From contig NC_092576.1 of the NCBI RefSeq assembly GCF_037975245.1, forward strand, positions 41,482,611 to 41,546,610: DNA of 64,000 bases, given 5' to 3'. The DNA is from Apostichopus japonicus. Its lineage: Eukaryota; Echinodermata; Holothuroidea; Aspidochirotida; Stichopodidae. A model generated the notes under the pieces. The model was not told the DNA's origin. It did no database searches and saw only the letters and a program-made list of their open reading frames with translations. The translations under genes and the position numbers were made by a program. Positions 1 through 11,624 of the stretch are shown here, in pieces; the stretch's first letter is position 1, and every line of letters begins with the position of its first letter.

Positions 1-321
1 GATTGAAGAACATTCAGAGCTCCCAGTTTCATGTTTCAAAAACGTATGTTCTACACGTTCAAACATATGTGGTTAGTATAATGAAACTCCAACTTGACGA
101 TATTATAACAGAACTGATGATTACAATTGTGGGTCAATCTCCCCCCCCCCCCCCCCAAAAAAAACAACACATTCTTTGAACTCTCAAATTATTGGGTTTG
201 TTATAGGAACTTTGGCAATTTAATTGCTAGGCTTTTATTTTGTGAAAAGGATGTTTGCTTCCTAGTTCGAAATAACCAAACTTAACAGGTGAATGTATAA
301 AGACATATAACCTAAGCTATC

Positions 322-323
<2 letters not shown>

Positions 324-409
<86 letters not shown>
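324..409. repeat. (TA)n microsatellite 1
   Basis: Near-pure alternating TA of about 86 bases. It directly abuts the 3' end of the minus-strand Penelope-like fragment that follows. Open frames of alternating Tyr-Ile across this and the other TA arrays are artefacts. Confidence 0.97.
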
Positions 410-413
<4 letters not shown>

Positions 414-918
414 CGTTATGCTCCATGAATATATAGGATCCTCGTCGGGGATTATAGAGTTGTTGGTGTATTGCTCTGCCGGTGTATTCTCTTTTGCGTC
501 CGTTCTGTTGGTGGGTTTGTTAGACTTTCTTCGGTGTTCGGCTGTTGGTGTATTCTCTCTTTCGCCCGTTCTGTTGTTGGAGTTTTTTGCCTTCCTTCGG
601 TGCTCGCTCCTTAGTTGTTCCCTTGGCGGTATTTGGTGGTTGGACTGGAGTTGTTTATGTAGAACTTGTTTTCATGGCGGCACTTCGATATGAGCTCTGG
701 GCGTTTGTTCAGGAGGGTCCGTTTGTCTGCGTTGATAATGATGAGTTTTTCAGTGAGACAGAGGTTGCACCGCTTCGACTCGTTGTTGTAGGCTTTGGCT
801 CTGCTGGCGATCGACCAATTGATAGTGAATGGCTGGTTGTTCTGTTTCAGCTGCCAGATGTGCTTCGAGAGTTCCATTGCGTTTTGGTGTTTTTCGTGGT
901 TGAGCGACATCTATGTAT
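410..918 (-). mobile_element. Penelope-like element fragment, GIY-YIG C-terminal part
   Basis: Read on the minus strand, 910 to about 611 encodes a peptide with the motifs [28 protein letters not shown] and SKCRHENKFYINN. These are typical of the C-terminal side of the GIY-YIG endonuclease domain in Penelope-like retroelements. The part toward 410 is a low-complexity tail with a repeated Arg/Thr/Gln-rich segment (the AGAGAATACACC unit occurs twice). Only the 3' end of the element is present; the reverse transcriptase is missing. Both ends run straight into (TA)n arrays. It is an old, broken copy. Family assignment rests on remembered motifs, not a search. Confidence 0.7.
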
Positions 919-989
<71 letters not shown>

Positions 990-1041
990 TATATATATAT
1001 TCACATTATATATATATATATTTATATATACATATATACAC

Positions 1042-1085
<44 letters not shown>

Positions 1086-1107
1086 ATATATATATACATA
1101 TACACAT
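919..1107. repeat. (TA)n microsatellite 2, interrupted
   Basis: Alternating TA with a few CA, TT and CACA interruptions. It forms the upstream border of the Penelope-like fragment at 410-918, so the fragment is enclosed on both sides by TA arrays. Confidence 0.95.
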
Positions 1108-1489
1108 AACATTCCGTTCGATCAAAAGTTTTCAAAAATTAATATTTATTTGCAAACGGAAACGATAAAAGGATGATGTTATAAAAGCGTGAACTACAAG
1201 TAAAAAGAACCGTAAACATGTACTGAAATATTAAGGAAAAAACACTGATAACCACAGTCCACGAAGACTAGTGGTTGTTTATCATAATATTAGATCGGGC
1301 AACATAATATAAACTTTCACCCCTACGGTGAATGTAAGGCAAACCCTGCAGTTATATACACTAGGCTAATTGGACAATTACATGTACTTCCGAGCACATT
1401 TCCATGTATATATCCATCTCACAACTATAACAAGTAATCTTACAACGGGAATTGCTTTTCATACGGTAATTTGTAATTTTTTATTTCAG

Positions 1490-1515
1490 GTGGAAAGATT
1501 CCAAAAATATTGGAG
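1490..1515 (+). CDS. Penultimate micro-exon of an unrecognised + strand gene
   Basis: This 26 nt exon is bounded by a good acceptor (a T-rich run ending TTTATTTCAG) and a donor GAG|GTAGGC. It reads xGT then Gly-Lys-Ile-Pro-Lys-Ile-Leu-Glu, starting in phase 1 and ending in phase 0. That phase fits the next exon at 1963. The rest of the gene must lie upstream, partly outside the window. I do not recognise the protein. Confidence is limited by the tiny size. Confidence 0.45.
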
Positions 1516-1962
1516 GTAGGCTTTCATTAAAGTAAAAACTGTAAATTCGTTAAATGTCAATCTCTGTAAACCAACATTGCATATAGCTTAAGACATGTCA
1601 CTGTGGACTTTATTTCTATACTTAGCACTGCCTGACAATGCTTACATGCATTTGATCTCTCGTTATTCTAGTGTACTCCATCATAAACATTACGTCTTTT
1701 CGATACAAAAACTGATAAGTGTAGTTGTCGTAACCAACCCAATAGTTATTTGGACACACAAAGCTGCTTACTAGTGTTGCAAACTAACCTTTTGTGAATG
1801 TAAGCTTAATTCTCTTGGATTTCATATTTTTTCTAAAAAAAATGAAGATGATCAATGAGTAAGGTCTTATGAATTTGCTTTCATCTTTTACAGTGGTTCT
1901 GTGATTGGTTCATATACAACAAAACAATATTTCTGACGACGAATATTTGTTATTATCCGCAG

Positions 1963-2049
1963 GGAATCAGAATGGCAAAAGATCCGTACGGCATCGGAAA
2001 GGACGTGATGCACCGATACTATACCAAATATGCTAGCATCCTAGGATAG
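1963..2049 (+). CDS. Terminal coding exon of an unrecognised + strand gene
   Basis: After an acceptor ending TTATCCGCAG, the frame GIRMAKDPYGIGK... stays open for 28 codons to a TAG at 2047-2049. It contains the stretch RYYTKYASILG directly before the stop. Two AATAAA signals follow about 110-120 bases downstream, as expected for a last exon. The upstream micro-exon at 1490 joins in frame. The 36 residues seen are basic and contain no motif I can assign to a family, so the function is unknown. The other two frames stop early. Confidence 0.5.
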   Translation, partial: GIRMAKDPYGIGKDVMHRYYTKYASILG

Positions 2050-2156
2050 TGTCAAATGCCACTGCAAGGGGCCTTGCTCATTTCATGTATAATCCAGTCA
2101 TATACATGCTGTTTAATACCAGCATTGAAAAATACTGAATTAAATATATTGTCTAA

Positions 2157-2173
2157 AATAAAATATAAATAAA
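2157..2173 (+). promoter_or_regulatory. Tandem polyadenylation signals
   Basis: AATAAA occurs at 2157-2162 and again at 2168-2173, 108-124 bases beyond the TAG at 2049. Both fit a short 3' UTR for the + strand gene ending there. In AT-rich DNA AATAAA is common by chance; the position behind a plausible terminal exon is what gives it weight. Confidence 0.5.
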
Positions 2174-2179
2174 AGTAAG

Positions 2180-5100
2180 AGCAAAATAAAAAATTATGTA
2201 AATTAAAATATTCCACGAAAATCAATTATTACAATAAATTACGCTCAATTGTTGTTTTATTGGATAAACAAAATCATCATGCAGCGCGAATTGTTTCAAT
2301 TAACGTTACTTTTGCCTTCCTGTGTTACGCGACCCAGAAAGTCAGAAATTTATTGAATTTTGTTAATCTAACTCTTTCTTACTACTTTAATATCAATTGC
2401 CTTGCATAACTGTTTTGTTAATTTGAGACAGTTCCAAAACACTGGAAAGAGCCTGAATCCATGGTTTCTAAATACGAGAATCATGCTGTGTCCGACACTG
2501 TAGTTGAGTGTTTGTATATACTAATAACCTTTCACCTACAGTTCACCTACTCAGAGAAATAAGTTACACGATTTTTGCTCTTATGTTTCATGTTTTCGGT
2601 GATTGATTTTGATGACATCAAAGTCAATTCCATATTGTGTACACAATAAATGCTATATGAGTGCTCTTGCAATTTCATGAACGTTCTTATTTCTCACACC
2701 AAGATTAAAATTGATCAAGTTCAGAAATTCTCCTCTGTAATTTTGTTCAAATAACGTGAAGTTTTAATTACGAGTAATTGGTTGAATGAACTAGTTGAAT
2801 AACTGGTGTCCGTTATGTTAATGAATTTGAAAATTCGAAACCTTTACTATTCCATATTATTATTGAAAGTCATACTTGGATAGCAAAAGCCAAAGCTAAG
2901 AACTGAATCTTCTTGGGATTTTCCTTATTTAATAGCATCAAAATGTTTCTCAGATTATCCTCAAACTAAATAAAACGTGATGCCAATCCCACATAATAGG
3001 TTTGACATTATTCTTTTGTTTTAGTCATGTTGTTGATAATTGGCTTCATGAGAACGTAATCTACCCTATTACTAAGCAGTTTCTAAGAATAACAAACTGT
3101 TGACTTCCAATCTGTGAACATTTTCTTCCCTCTGTTATTTCTGCTTTTATGTCCCCATGGTGGTGACAAACTTAGTTTGCTGTAACACATTTTGCACGAA
3201 TTATTTAACAAAACAAGGAATTATATGTGTCAGATAGAACGTACTTGAAAATTCTTTTATGTTTCTGATTTTTCTTTAAAACTATTTGTCTTCATGTTTT
3301 ACAAGCCTATAAACTCACAAAAGTACGTAATAATGCAGAAATCTGTACATTTGTAAAACATCGTAGCTTAAATGTTTTCCTTAGTTACCTGCAACTTTCA
3401 TCTTGTAGATACGCAATGATACATTTATCAAAGTCAAGTCTTACTTGTTTTCTTTCATTGATATTGGTTTTGTTTGTAAGAAAACAACCAAAAAAGGTCT
3501 TGTCGTTAACTGAATGTTGCTGTATAGGTAAGTTTTGCCACGGATACGGTGTTTTTGATTTGCAGAAAATACTGCTAATTTCAGTTACATTACATATTCA
3601 AGCACTACATCTTTAGGGGCTTTAAAATTAATATAATATTATTGCCTTTGTGATAACCTTGTGGCCCTTTTCTAATTTTGATTTCAAAGAGTGCGCGTCG
3701 TCTTTTTTTTTTTTTTTTTGAAGCAAAATGTGATTGTTGTAAAACTTAAGAAGAAAGAGGAAACTGAGATATATTCAACTTAAGATGTATGTGATCTACT
3801 GTTACTGTTCTCTGCTGTTTGGTTCTAGAATATCTGATTTTAGGTATGTTATAGTGTACACAGTGGAATTATATGCACACAACGTACACATTTAGTCTGC
3901 ATGGCTTAACCTTAACTTGTAATAGAGTGTTCAGACAGGAGCGATACTAACACAGGTTGGTCATCAATCTCCATGAACCAAGTCATAAAATGTTCTCCTT
4001 GTTTACAAAGATTGAGTTAATTTTACACTTCTGTCAAATTACAGGTTATAGACAGTTCAGCATATATCAAGAGTGTACTTTTCAAGATTCTTCTCTGATG
4101 AAACTTATGAATAAAATATGGAGATTTAAGTGTGTCCAAAATCAGATTTTCTAGGTTTTTAGTGCAAATAGTAACACGTTATAATCAAAGTCATTGAATT
4201 ATTAGAAATAAAACAATAATAAAAAATGGAAATCACTGATTTCCCATAATTGATATCAGCAAAGGAATCGATTTCCTTTTAATGATAATACTTGATATTT
4301 AAGGAGACTTTCTAATAAGTTTGCTGTGTTAGTTATTACATTAATGCGTACGTATACATGTGTATTATATACTTATAATGCTTAATAAATTTTCCGAATC
4401 AGAATGCATTCAACATGTTTCTTTTATCATTGTAACCGATTTCATATTGTAACCGAACTTGCGAAGTTGTGTAACTTTTAATAGCTATTCGTTACCCTGT
4501 ATTAACTATTTTAAGCTTGAAGTAATGTTGTAATTCTTTGCTTGGAGATCTCGGTTATCCTCCTTAGTTGTTTTCTATGACGTACGCAATCGTGCACCTG
4601 GCCTTTGTTCGAATAGTTGGGCTCCCGGTCTCCAGAAATGTGGTGACCGCAACTCAGTGGCGGTGTTCTTTGAAATAGTACATTCTCGGGCGCGCAAACT
4701 TAAGGTATTGTTCAGGAGTAGTACAAAAGGAGTTGAATATAACGTGCAACGTGGCGCTCTTCGTCAAAATATCATTCAAGACGTCCACGTCCACGTACGG
4801 TACGTTATCTTATTATTTTTATCAACCAAGTTGGTATGTTTGTAATACCACAGCATCGTGTCTAGCTGTTCGTATATATTGTAAGTGCCCAGAATATCAT
4901 TTAATACATTTGTGAGTCGTATGAATTGTTAGCAAGCTGAGCTATTGTACTGAGGGAGATTACGTTCAGTTATTTAGGAGTAACTTTATTGGTCGATTGT
5001 TATCATTTACGTTATTTAGTAGCGCTCTGAACTGCGTTAAACTGTATGTACGTTCGTAAAGATCAGTGCTGTGCTGTGAATGGAAATATTTCAGTTTGTC

Positions 5101-6545
5101 CTTAGAAGCAACATTAGTGCAGTAGTCCTAGTTTAGCTAACAGAAAGGAAGCTACGTTAAATGATCCACATCACGCTCATTCTTCGTTTCTTTATGTAAC
5201 TACATCGTTTAACGGCATTGTAGACACCTTTAAGTTAACTCTGTAGCCTTGAATCTGATTTTATAGTTGGTTGCTGCGTTTGGCGCTGCGTTGAGCACCG
5301 CGTTGTACGTTGCTTCATACGCTGCACGTGGGACCGTGTTGTACGCTGCGCTAAGACGGCGCTTGAGGAATTGCGTTAACAGTAACGTTCTGCGTAATAT
5401 TTTATGACCCTTATATGATAAAGGAGGTTGAAATAAACGGTACCAATGTGCCACGGGCACTTGAATATCTTCTCCATTGCTATCTTTCTTGTCGAAACTC
5501 TCTTTGCCAACCCTACTTGAAATATTGCCCTACCAGACAGGGAAGTGATGTGACCATATTATTACAAAAATGCTTTATATGCCAACATGTAAGTAGGCAC
5601 ATCCCCTATAAGCACTTCTTTGGCACTTGCCCGATTGTTCATTCCCTGACACTCATTATTTAGTTATATGATTTATTTTTACAAGTCCTCGTGGTGTTAT
5701 AAAATAAACAAGGTGGTAATCTTTGGACTTTGGTTCCTTTTAATTGACATTATCTTCCCTTTAATGTAATGTGATGTTTAAGAAATGCACATAGAATGTT
5801 CCACCACATTCACCCGATACTCATAGCTAATACAGTAACTAATGTACATGTTCCACAACAGTGCATGAGTAACTACTGCGCTGTGTTCGCGGTACAGTTG
5901 GCACAGTAATTACTGGAAAGCTGTTACACATTGATGTTACTTTAGCGATCCTTAGGCGTGGTTTCAGTCTGCTTGTTTAGCGTAGCCTGGGCATTCTTTT
6001 TAACGACAATTTTTAGAAACGAGAAGTTTATTTATTTTTCGTAACTTTGACCTTCAACTGCCTCGTTAGTATTTTAAACTGCGTTGGGCTTATAGAAAAT
6101 TGCTTGAAGGAAATTGCTTTGGGCTTATAAGTCTCTAGCCCTTGCAACAACAGCCAAATGTTTCCACGGGGGTCTACCACACGGGAAATGACTTTGTTAG
6201 GAGAGTTGTTCCACTCTGACATCATCAATACAGAATTTCAAGTGTATTACGTAATCAATGGCGGCTAACCATGTATTATGGTGAGGCTTTAGGAGCAATT
6301 TTTAAAGCGAGCGGTTTCAGTCAATCAGAAAAGCGGTTAGCTTAAAAATCGTATATTAGAGAGTTTTGAGGTTACTGAATAATAAAAATTGTCTTTGATC
6401 CCTGCCTTTGTTATTCCTTTAATCTGCCTCTAATTAACTTAACGTAGACAACGGTTAATTGTTAATACCCTCGCCAAAGTCATTTAAGCTACACAAAAGA
6501 CAATGCCCGGTAGTAACCAATATTTTTTAGAATGATATTATCGTA
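2180..6545. other. Gene-poor interval between two convergent genes
   Basis: No exon with convincing splice signals and a recognisable peptide was found on either strand. The open frames here are short and of random composition. It contains a poly-T run near 3702 and the quasi-periodic block at 5255-5365. It separates the + strand gene ending at 2049 from the minus-strand kinase-like gene ending at 6546, so the two genes converge. Confidence 0.6.
5255..5365. repeat. Quasi-periodic GCTGCG/GCGTTG block
   Basis: A GC-richer patch in AT-rich surroundings. It repeats variants of GTTG, GCTGCG and CGTTGTACG every 12-18 bases (for example TTGCTGCGTTTGGCGCTGCG and GTTGTACGTTGC). It is probably a decayed minisatellite. 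The Ala/Asn-rich frame across it on the minus strand is a product of the periodicity. Confidence 0.5.
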
Positions 6546-6716
6546 TCAAGTGCTGTGCCTCTTCTCCACAATACTCAAAGTCCTTGCTACTCCACGTGTA
6601 GACTCATATGTGACCTCAGTATCTCTCTCTTGAGTATTCCCCTTCATCGGTACGTAAAGATCAAGTAGAGTGCTGTTTTGCATAGGAAATGTCTCTGGCA
6701 TCTGTGAACCGGACAC
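6546..6716 (-). CDS. Last exon of divergent tyrosine-kinase-like gene (cytoplasmic tail)
   Basis: Reading down from 6716, an acceptor ending CCATAG is followed by 56 codons and a TGA at 6548-6546. The frame begins VSGSQMPETFPMQ and contains DLYVPMKG, VTYEST and ends EKRHST. The exon starts in phase 0, matching the phase-0 end of the C-lobe exon at 7825-7952. YVPM fits the YxxM consensus bound by PI3-kinase SH2 domains, and VTYEST offers a second tail tyrosine, so the tail looks suited to phosphotyrosine signalling (inference). This is the 3' end of the minus-strand gene running to about 13461. The other frames are closed. Confidence 0.65.
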   Translation of the reverse strand: MSGSQMPETFPMQNSTLLDLYVPMKGNTQERDTEVTYESTRGVARTLSIVEKRHST

Positions 6717-7824
6717 CTATGGATGGAATATAAGAGTTAAAAGTGAACTTCAAGACTGGTTTCTATACGCCAGGTTAAGACTGTCTTCATATACTTCCAA
6801 CCTTCTATAACACCAACCCCCCCCCCCCCCCCTAACATAATACTTCATATCATATACGTCGTATGCTCAATGAGAAGAAACTAGTTAAAGCATCAGTTCC
6901 GTTTTACCTGTGTTAAGGAGGATTTTAAGGTGTGAATTGTTGGTCGCAAAGAAGGATTTGTTTCCCAACATGAAAGCAAGACATCATTCCTGATGATAGA
7001 AGTTTATATAAAAATATTGAAGATTCATCTGATATCAACTGTCTTTTACTATAAATACACGTTAAACAGGTTATTGACTTCATAGTCTATTGTCGCTAGC
7101 TTTTACGGGAAACCTTTTCTAATAAATTATTTTTTGATAGATTTCAAAGCTGAGACATATGTCAGGTTTCAGATTTTCAGCTACATATCAGAGGAAAACA
7201 AATATGCGGGCAGAAATTTCCCTTAAAAGAATAAAATACAAAATGGTCGCTGCGTACTGGAGACGGAAAGGTTTTTCATTTAAACAAATGTAGTCTGCTT
7301 CGCAATACACTGTGGACTGTAACAGAGATCGAAAAGCGTTAACATTAGGCGATGTAATCGCATGCCACCGGATACGGAAAATGATCCCATTCGGCTGTAG
7401 TGTGTCATATGATGTTAAGTCTCAACACCGTTGATTGATTGCTTCCAATGGAATTGCGTCGAGAAAAGTATCCGTACATTTACTTTCACTGGAATCATTT
7501 CAGTCACTCACCTCATGTGACAGTACTTTTGCGGCCATTCATTAGAAACCATATCTGTTTCTGTGACGTCATTAGTAGTATTATAATCAGAAGGAAAGGG
7601 GGATTTACCTGTGTGAAATAATCCACAAAGAATTTTTAAATGAATTTACGAGGTTGATACAGTACTACTATATATCTTACTCTGTTACGCAATATCAAAA
7701 ACATATAAACTGAAGCAGTTATTATATTGTTATAGTAATATTTTTTTTTTATTCTTATACAGTAAAACTGTTCGCTCGATCCTTTATCCATGTCCGTTAC
7801 TGCTGGGTTAACACTGGCATTTAC

Positions 7825-7952
7825 CAACCGACCGGATATAGATACTACCTTCAAAGTTTTACGATATATGCCACAAAATATCTGGCACGACGTTCATACC
7901 GGTCGGGATAAAGAAATGCCTTCATGGATGAGGTTTTCAATTGGATAATCGA
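7825..7952 (-). pseudogene. Kinase C-lobe exon with an in-frame stop
   Basis: The frame reads V-DYPIENLIHEGISLSRPV, then TGA at 7896-7894, then TSCQIFCGIYRKTLKVVS and SGRL. It resembles the kinase segment after helix F, where receptor tyrosine kinases have an LxxGxxLxRP stretch and then a helix with CW. Here the CW position reads VV. The exon enters in phase 1 and leaves in phase 0 (donor TTG|GTAAAT), matching both neighbours. The acceptor (ACGAAAG) lacks a pyrimidine tract and is weak. One stop in an otherwise readable exon means a recently dead gene, an allele, a sequence error, or an intron-retained region. An alternative 3' boundary farther down cannot be excluded. Confidence 0.55.
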
Positions 7953-8378
7953 CTTTCGTCGTTTTTTTTTTATTTAATGAAATATTACTGGGATCTACGC
8001 ACTGATCTTGCCCTGTTGTCCTTACGTTGGTTAGGTATGAACATCTTTCAGAATTTTCTCCTTCAGTTGACAATAATAAATAACATTTAATTGAGGTATT
8101 TATTTACTTTTGAACGCCTACAAAACAAAGTACTCTATATTTCATGCCCATGCTAAAAATAATCAATTATGACCTTGTTTTAACTTTCAATCGTTCAAAC
8201 AGCAAAGCGCCACTGTTTTTTTTTTCAATTAAGAGCAGGAACTTTAGAAGTATCTAGCGAGAACGAAAGACTGCCATCATCTTGATATATTCTAATTCTC
8301 AGTTAATCTATCATATTTCTCATTTTTATAGTCAATCTGCATTATTATGCTCCAGTTATAAGGAAGATTGTATCTCAC

Positions 8379-8478
8379 CATCTGATAGAATTTCCCAAAC
8401 TACAACAGCTACAGCCCAGATGTCACTAGCCCATGAATATTCATTACGATGTAACGTCTCTGGTGGTAGCGACTTGAG
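8379..8478 (-). CDS. Kinase P+1 loop / helix F exon
   Basis: This 100 nt exon has acceptor TGTCTTAG and donor GATG|GTGAGA. It encodes LKSLPPETLHRNEYSWASDI followed by WAVAVVVWEILSD. LPPETL occupies the place of the APE-type motif. SDIW...VVVWEIL is the hallmark helix-F segment of tyrosine kinases (usually SDVWSFGVLLWEI). Phases are 0 in and 1 out, continuous with the exons at 9324 and 7825. This is the clearest single piece of evidence that the minus-strand gene is kinase-derived. Confidence 0.85.
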
Positions 8479-8620
8479 CTAAGACAATGTTTGGATACAA
8501 AGAAATAAATAATAAAGAAATATATGGAAAAGAAAATAAGTGATTGGAATATATTTACTGAGGTCATGAACTACTTCAAATTCCAACAAATTAAGAGGAT
8601 TTTTGGAACATGAATTTATT

Positions 8621-8870
8621 AGCGGAGTGTATAGCCTAGTGGTTAACACCGGCGTCTCCCAGTCATGAGATCCCCGCTTCGATTCCCCGCCGACAGCAGT
8701 GTGTGTCGTCTGGCAAGGGTGTTGTTCAATAACAACTTCCCGACATGGACGTTAAATGGATGTGTGCCGAGAGATTGGCTTCGGTCAGCTTGCGAGTCTA
8801 AAAGCCTCCATGGCTTCTTTCGCGAGTTCCTGCTTGCGGGAAGATCATATATACATACATACATACATTA
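8621..8870 (+). mobile_element. tRNA-derived SINE
   Basis: The head resembles a tRNA gene: an A-box-like TAGCCTAGTGGTTAACACC at about 8632-8650 and a B-box-like GCTTCGATTCC at 8676-8686. An unrelated body of about 150 bases follows, then a short CATA tandem tail near 8848-8868. A possible short target duplication (ATTAG-like) flanks it. It lies just upstream of the kinase helix-F exon, in its intron, on the opposite strand. Its polymerase III promoter boxes are nearly canonical. Confidence 0.75.
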
Positions 8871-9323
8871 GTAACTAAGTACGTAGTTTGTAAACATTGT
8901 TCATGCTTAACTAAATCATAAATACATATATTCACATGTGAGTAACATGACTGTGCTTTAAAACCAAACTGGTGTTATAGAAATACTTTAAACGTCTCTC
9001 TCTATTTGTCTGCGCTTATTGGTGCAAACCTATCACATGATCTTTTATGGGATATTTATGTTTCCAGCAGGACAGGTAAATGTTGCTACAAAAGTAGTAG
9101 TGTCTACCACAAAACCCTAGCTTTTCGGTAAAAAAAAAAACGCTGTTTATTCTCATTCATCACGTAAGTAGAGTTTGAAAAAATGTATAACACTGCGCCG
9201 AATAGACTACACACTCAGTTCCCGCGCCTTAACCGCTTAGGGTCGTAGATATACGCGCGCTACATAAAGAAATTACAAGAAGAAGTAATATGACATAAGT
9301 CCACGGGTATATTAACGAAATAC

Positions 9324-9443
9324 CTTTGATTTCTTCACATTGAGTCTTTTGGTAGCATCTTCTGTCAAACAGAAATCATAAAACTTGCTCACACCGTCTT
9401 TTGTTATAAGGATTTTTGATGCTGACAGTCCAGGGTGAAGAAA
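9324..9443 (-). CDS. Kinase catalytic-loop exon, catalytically degenerate
   Basis: Forty codons in phases 0-0, with acceptor TAAATTAAG and donor AAG|GTATTT. The exon reads FLHPGLSASKILITKDG, then VSKFYDFCLTED and ATKRLNVKKSK. It aligns with the tyrosine-kinase catalytic loop and activation segment. HRDLAARN has become HPGLSASK, losing both the catalytic Asp and the Asn that helps bind metal, and DFG has become DFC. The fold is therefore kept, but phosphotransfer should be lost: a pseudokinase by the usual criteria. Confidence 0.85.
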
Positions 9444-9830
9444 CTTAATTTAGAAAAAAGAAAAGGAAAAAACGTCTAGGAAATTATATAACATTTACCT
9501 ATCAATCAGAAGAGAGCGCATATACACATTCTTTCTTTTCCCTGTCACAATATTCGACTAAATATACACACACAAGACAATTGTTTGTAACCAAATTAGC
9601 CAATCTTAACTTGCTGATGATAAGAACAGTTGTTACATTTCAGTTTAAGGTCAGACTACAAGATGAAATAATTGACATGCTTATAAGTAGACAAATGTTT
9701 ACAGACAAATGGTATTATAGTCTCTTAAAATCTCATAGCATTGCATTGCTGTGATTACAAACAATGGTATAATATATTAAAAGTATTACGGAGTCTGGGG
9801 ATCTTTGTTTTATCAATTTCCTAGACTTAC

Positions 9831-10000
9831 CACGTAAGAATGAATGAGTTCCATTCCCTCTAAAATATACATGATAAATCGTTTTACCTCAAATTCAGTA
9901 AAGGAATACTTGTCTTCGTTGTTTTCTGCATGATGTGGGCTACTTAATCGGGCACCCAATGTCTCACAGACGAAATGTTCTTGTACCAGATACAAATGTG
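9831..10000 (-). CDS. Kinase hinge to helix E exon
   Basis: A 170 nt exon in phases 1-0, with acceptor TCTTAATAG and donor GTG|GTAAGTC. It reads AHLYLVQEHFVCETLGARL, then an insert SSPHHAENNEDKYS, then FEVKRFIMYILEGMELIHSY. YLVQE..CETL corresponds to strand beta-5 and the hinge. The last part corresponds to helix E just before the catalytic loop, which starts the next exon. An equally long but broken copy lies at 21035-21204. Confidence 0.85.
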
Positions 10001-10398
10001 CTATTAAGAAGATTCAAGCGAAACACGTACATAAACAATTATCAGTCATTCCAGGCTTCGTAAAGCTAAATTTACTTAAAAGTATTCAAAATGGGGTTCC
10101 AGTGTATAAGGAAGATTGCATCGTATTACTAATGAATGATAAGTTGATATTTCCTACATAGCTTGGTGACGGTTCTTTTTTTCTGACTTCTTTTTTTTTC
10201 TGTATACAACACATTGTGTACATCACCTTCAATATATGCTAGGAGAATGATTGGTTTCTTGCAATAACAAAGTTGGTGCAACTATAGCTTTCATGAAATC
10301 ATTTGGTTATTCCAAGAAACGTACACATGCAATTACTAATTTACGAATATATAGTAAGGTCACTTGAACCTGGATACTGTGAAGCAGTAGCAACTTAC

Positions 10399-10509
10399 CA
10401 GCATCAATACATATGCCCTCTGCAGCTGGAATATTTCTGCTATTAGGTAATTCAAGAACTCGTTTTACAAAGTCATCCCAGTAAACATCCTCCCTTTGCA
10501 TTGCATTTT
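10399..10509 (-). CDS. Kinase helix C to beta-4 exon
   Basis: A 111 nt exon in phases 1-1 (acceptor TTTTTGCTAG, donor GCTG|GTAAGT). It encodes ENAMQREDVYWDDFVKRVLE, then LPNSRNIPAAEGICIDA. The segment F..RVLEL....NI....GIC fits helix C plus beta-4 of a tyrosine kinase. No glycine-rich loop and no VAxK lysine strand is joined to its 5' side in the exons I can trace, so the N-lobe appears incomplete. A possible relic of beta-1 to beta-3 lies near 11046-11108. Confidence 0.8.
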
Positions 10510-11045
10510 CTAGCAAAAATGATTGACATCATTCATAAGTGAGAATAATATGTAGTATAAACTGATTACATTTTTAACCAATAGTAAGTATTTGCAAACA
10601 ACTCTCAGAATTACACGAGTTTTGCTTTCGCTGATGTAAGTAATGTTGTATATTAATGTACCATAAGCTCCATAAAACTTGTAGATTATATAGATGTCAG
10701 ATAAGTAATAATTTCTTTTAAGTATGAAACAACAAGTTGGTATGGTGACTATTTCTTATAAACACTGTCTATGTGACTATGTAAAATGTCTAGCCGATGA
10801 ATCGTTCGGGAAAAGCATATATTTATATATTTTATTCTACTCGTCAACTCTCATTTGCTTTTAAATCATTACAGAGCAGCTGCATATTAAATTATGTAAT
10901 AAAATAGCTACGGAACTCAAGATGTTCTCCTGACTGATATTAGCACATTATACTCAAATATGACCAACATTTGAAATATAACCGCATTCCGATAATCAGC
11001 GTAGATGAATACATGCAATAAAATTAGCCTGTAATTTTTTCTTGT

Positions 11046-11108
11046 GGGTTGCGATATGAACGGTCGCTTCTTGCTCATGTAACGAAGCTAGGTAGTAATC
11101 TTTCTGTC
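11046..11108 (-). pseudogene. Possible relic of kinase N-lobe exon
   Basis: On the minus strand, after a potential acceptor GTCGACAG, the frame reads KDYYLASLHEQEATVHIATH. Its pattern (short strand, Glu-Ala, strand with alternating hydrophobics) is what a degenerate beta-1 to beta-3 segment would look like. There is no GT donor at the expected end and no clear ATP-binding lysine. It lies in the right place, between the exons at 10399 and 11625. This is a weak call resting on position and hydrophobic pattern only. Confidence 0.25.
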
Positions 11109-11624
11109 GACATTAACATAACGCTCGTTGGAAAGAATTGGGAAGAAGAAGTAGAAGGGAAACAAATGCTGCACAAATTGACGCCAAATTGATAGTGTAT
11201 ATAGCTTCGCTGAGGGTTTAGTTAGAAATAGTCAAACCTTCCTTTTACATTAATGCGGTATTTTGCTCCTTTTCAAGAATATCCTTAGGATACATAACAT
11301 TCACACCTCCAGTTCCGAACATGATCGGATCTTTGTTGTATCTGGCGGTTATAACTTTAGTGTAGTGCATACATCGGAGTACAAGATAGACGATGGTACA
11401 GAAATAAGAATGAAAAACATGTCACTGAAGGTGCATTTGATTGTACATTTAATTTAAAGAAGATTGAACGTGTCCATTAAAAATCAAGACCTATAAAACT
11501 GCTCTCCTCCTTATCTCCTTGCCACCTAGGACCGAGGTAGACGGTAAGAAAGGTTAGGACTGATTTCATTTGTTCAAATATAACAATGCAAATATTGAGA
11601 AGTAATATAGATGAAAACACTCAC

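Noticed and set aside
4530-5000. LTR/leader-like stretch with TGGTGACCGC
   Set aside because: No paired repeat, no polyprotein frame and no target duplication. The short match alone is not evidence for an element.
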